Assembly (NCBI GenBank): GCA_964549505.1
Contig: CAZJVD010000021.1
Location: 1 to 41,567 of the forward strand
Reading direction: 5' to 3'
Length of the DNA: 41,567 nt
DNA from: CAZJVD01 sp964549505
GTDB lineage: Bacteria; Bdellovibrionota; UBA1018; CAZJVD01
Both the position numbers and the translations under genes were made by a program. Each line of letters begins with the position of its first letter. The stretch's first letter is position 1. Shown one piece after another: positions 41,068-41,567 of this stretch. Under the pieces are notes generated by a model. It was not told the origin of the DNA and did no database searches. It worked only from the letters and a program-made list of their open reading frames with translations.

Positions 41068-41567
41068 TCAACTCGTATTCCAACCCCGCTTCGTCTGCGC
41101 GATCATCCAGCGCGCTTCTTCTCTGTGAAAGCCCTGGCCTTCGAGGCCATTGATTCGAATATAATCGCGTAGATTAAGTACCGCTCTGAGACTCTTCACG
41201 ATCCGAGTGAACGGACGCAGATCCCAGAACCGTTCTTTGACTCCGTTCTTACCGCGCTTCATATCACGCTTCATGGGTGACCACCGGCTCGCTCCTGAGA
41301 CCGCCATCGCGATGGCCGCTGTCACAGCACATATAAACGGCTGATAACGGTACCGATTCGAAAGTTTGATCTGCAGATGCAGGTGGTTTCCCACGTTGGC
41401 AAACGACTGGATGCGAACACCGTGGCGCTCGGAGAAACGTTTTAAAATCGCTTTGATCTTTCTTTCGTTTGAGGCCGTTCGAAACGACCACGCTCCGCGA
41501 GCCTTTGTCGACCGCAGAACCAGATGCATCGTATTGCGGGTATCGAGCGGGCGTGGACGCGAGCGAC
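41068..41567 (-). CDS. REP-associated tyrosine transposase (Y1/IS200-like), 5' end outside window
   Basis: The frame is open to the right edge, so the true start lies beyond 41567. The visible part reads from RPRPLDTRNTMHLVLRSTKARG, typical of the family before the catalytic domain. The HUH motif follows in NVGNHLHLQIK (His-Leu-His), then FWDLRPFTRIV and LRDYIRINGLEG. The catalytic tyrosine of the family is probably the Tyr in LRDYIRIN. Such single-strand nucleases act on REP-type hairpins and are domesticated or single-copy in many genomes. The C-terminus ends with TGA at 41068-41070. Confidence 0.8.
   Translation of the reverse strand, partial: RSRPRPLDTRNTMHLVLRSTKARGAWSFRTASNERKIKAILKRFSERHGVRIQSFANVGNHLHLQIKLSNRYRYQPFICAVTAAIAMAVSGASRWSPMKRDMKRGKNGVKERFWDLRPFTRIVKSLRAVLNLRDYIRINGLEGQGFHREEARWMIAQTKRGWNTS

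Overview
The window reads as a chromosomal segment of a Gram-negative bacterium: there are many Sec and Tat signal peptides, an outer-membrane beta-barrel protein, a TonB-like protein, tatA and membrane-bound electron-transfer genes. Composition is roughly half G+C, and TTG/GTG starts are fairly common. The mix of secreted orphan proteins, a DUF1501/c-type cytochrome/FGE-fold set, a SWIB protein with a lysine-rich tail and an HD-GYP protein would suit a Bdellovibrionota-like or other deltaproteobacterial-grade organism. That placement is an inference from gene content; there is no rRNA here to test it.

Layout. (1) Positions 1-3013: a probable insertion-sequence end at the left edge, then a polytopic GT-C-like membrane protein and a family 2 glycosyltransferase, both on the minus strand. 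(2) Positions 3.3-11.7 kb: an accessory block of exported proteins of unknown function, including two Cys-rich proteins, an EF-hand protein, a propeller-like protein and two orphans. Two loci in this block are each cut by exactly one in-frame stop codon (TAA at 8483-8485, TAG at 11501-11503), while the frame downstream stays open. (3) 11.8-16.9 kb: a three-gene set with a CxxCH protein, a Tat-exported DUF1501 protein, and a CxxCH plus formylglycine-generating-enzyme-fold protein. An orphan ABA-sandwich protein of phage type follows. (4) 17.5-22.3 kb: behind a near-consensus sigma70 promoter lie two long secreted Gly-rich proteins that share a C-terminal module. (5) 22.4-28.8 kb: a pseudo-receiver/repeat/GAF-like protein divergent from a TonB-like protein, then a SWIB protein, and a convergent pair of an HD-GYP protein and an unknown coiled-coil protein. 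(6) 28.9-31.6 kb: an aldehyde dehydrogenase and a convergent LplT-like MFS transporter.

(7) 31.67-37.67 kb: a tightly packed plus-strand operon, metG - SAM-methyltransferase-like - apbE - small membrane protein - FMN-binding protein - fused NapH/NapG-type ferredoxin - tatA, closed by an intrinsic terminator. The likely logic is that ApbE attaches FMN covalently to the exported FMN-binding protein. The polyferredoxin would then pass electrons across the membrane to it, and TatA would belong to the system that exports the folded Fe-S half. (8) 37.65-40.16 kb: a minus-strand set of a ferredoxin-NADP reductase-like flavoprotein, a small unknown protein and a porin-like outer-membrane protein.

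(9) 40.3-41.57 kb: a mobile or decaying zone. Two divergent damaged copies of a four-helix-bundle gene sit on either side of a perfect inverted repeat, followed by short GC-rich repeats and a REP-associated tyrosine transposase that runs off the right edge.

The points that most deserve a second look are the two single-stop interrupted secreted genes, the shared C-terminal module of the 17.5-22.3 kb pair, the palindromic in-frame insertion in apbE, the NapH-NapG fusion with an internal Tat motif beside tatA, and the mirror-image four-helix-bundle locus.
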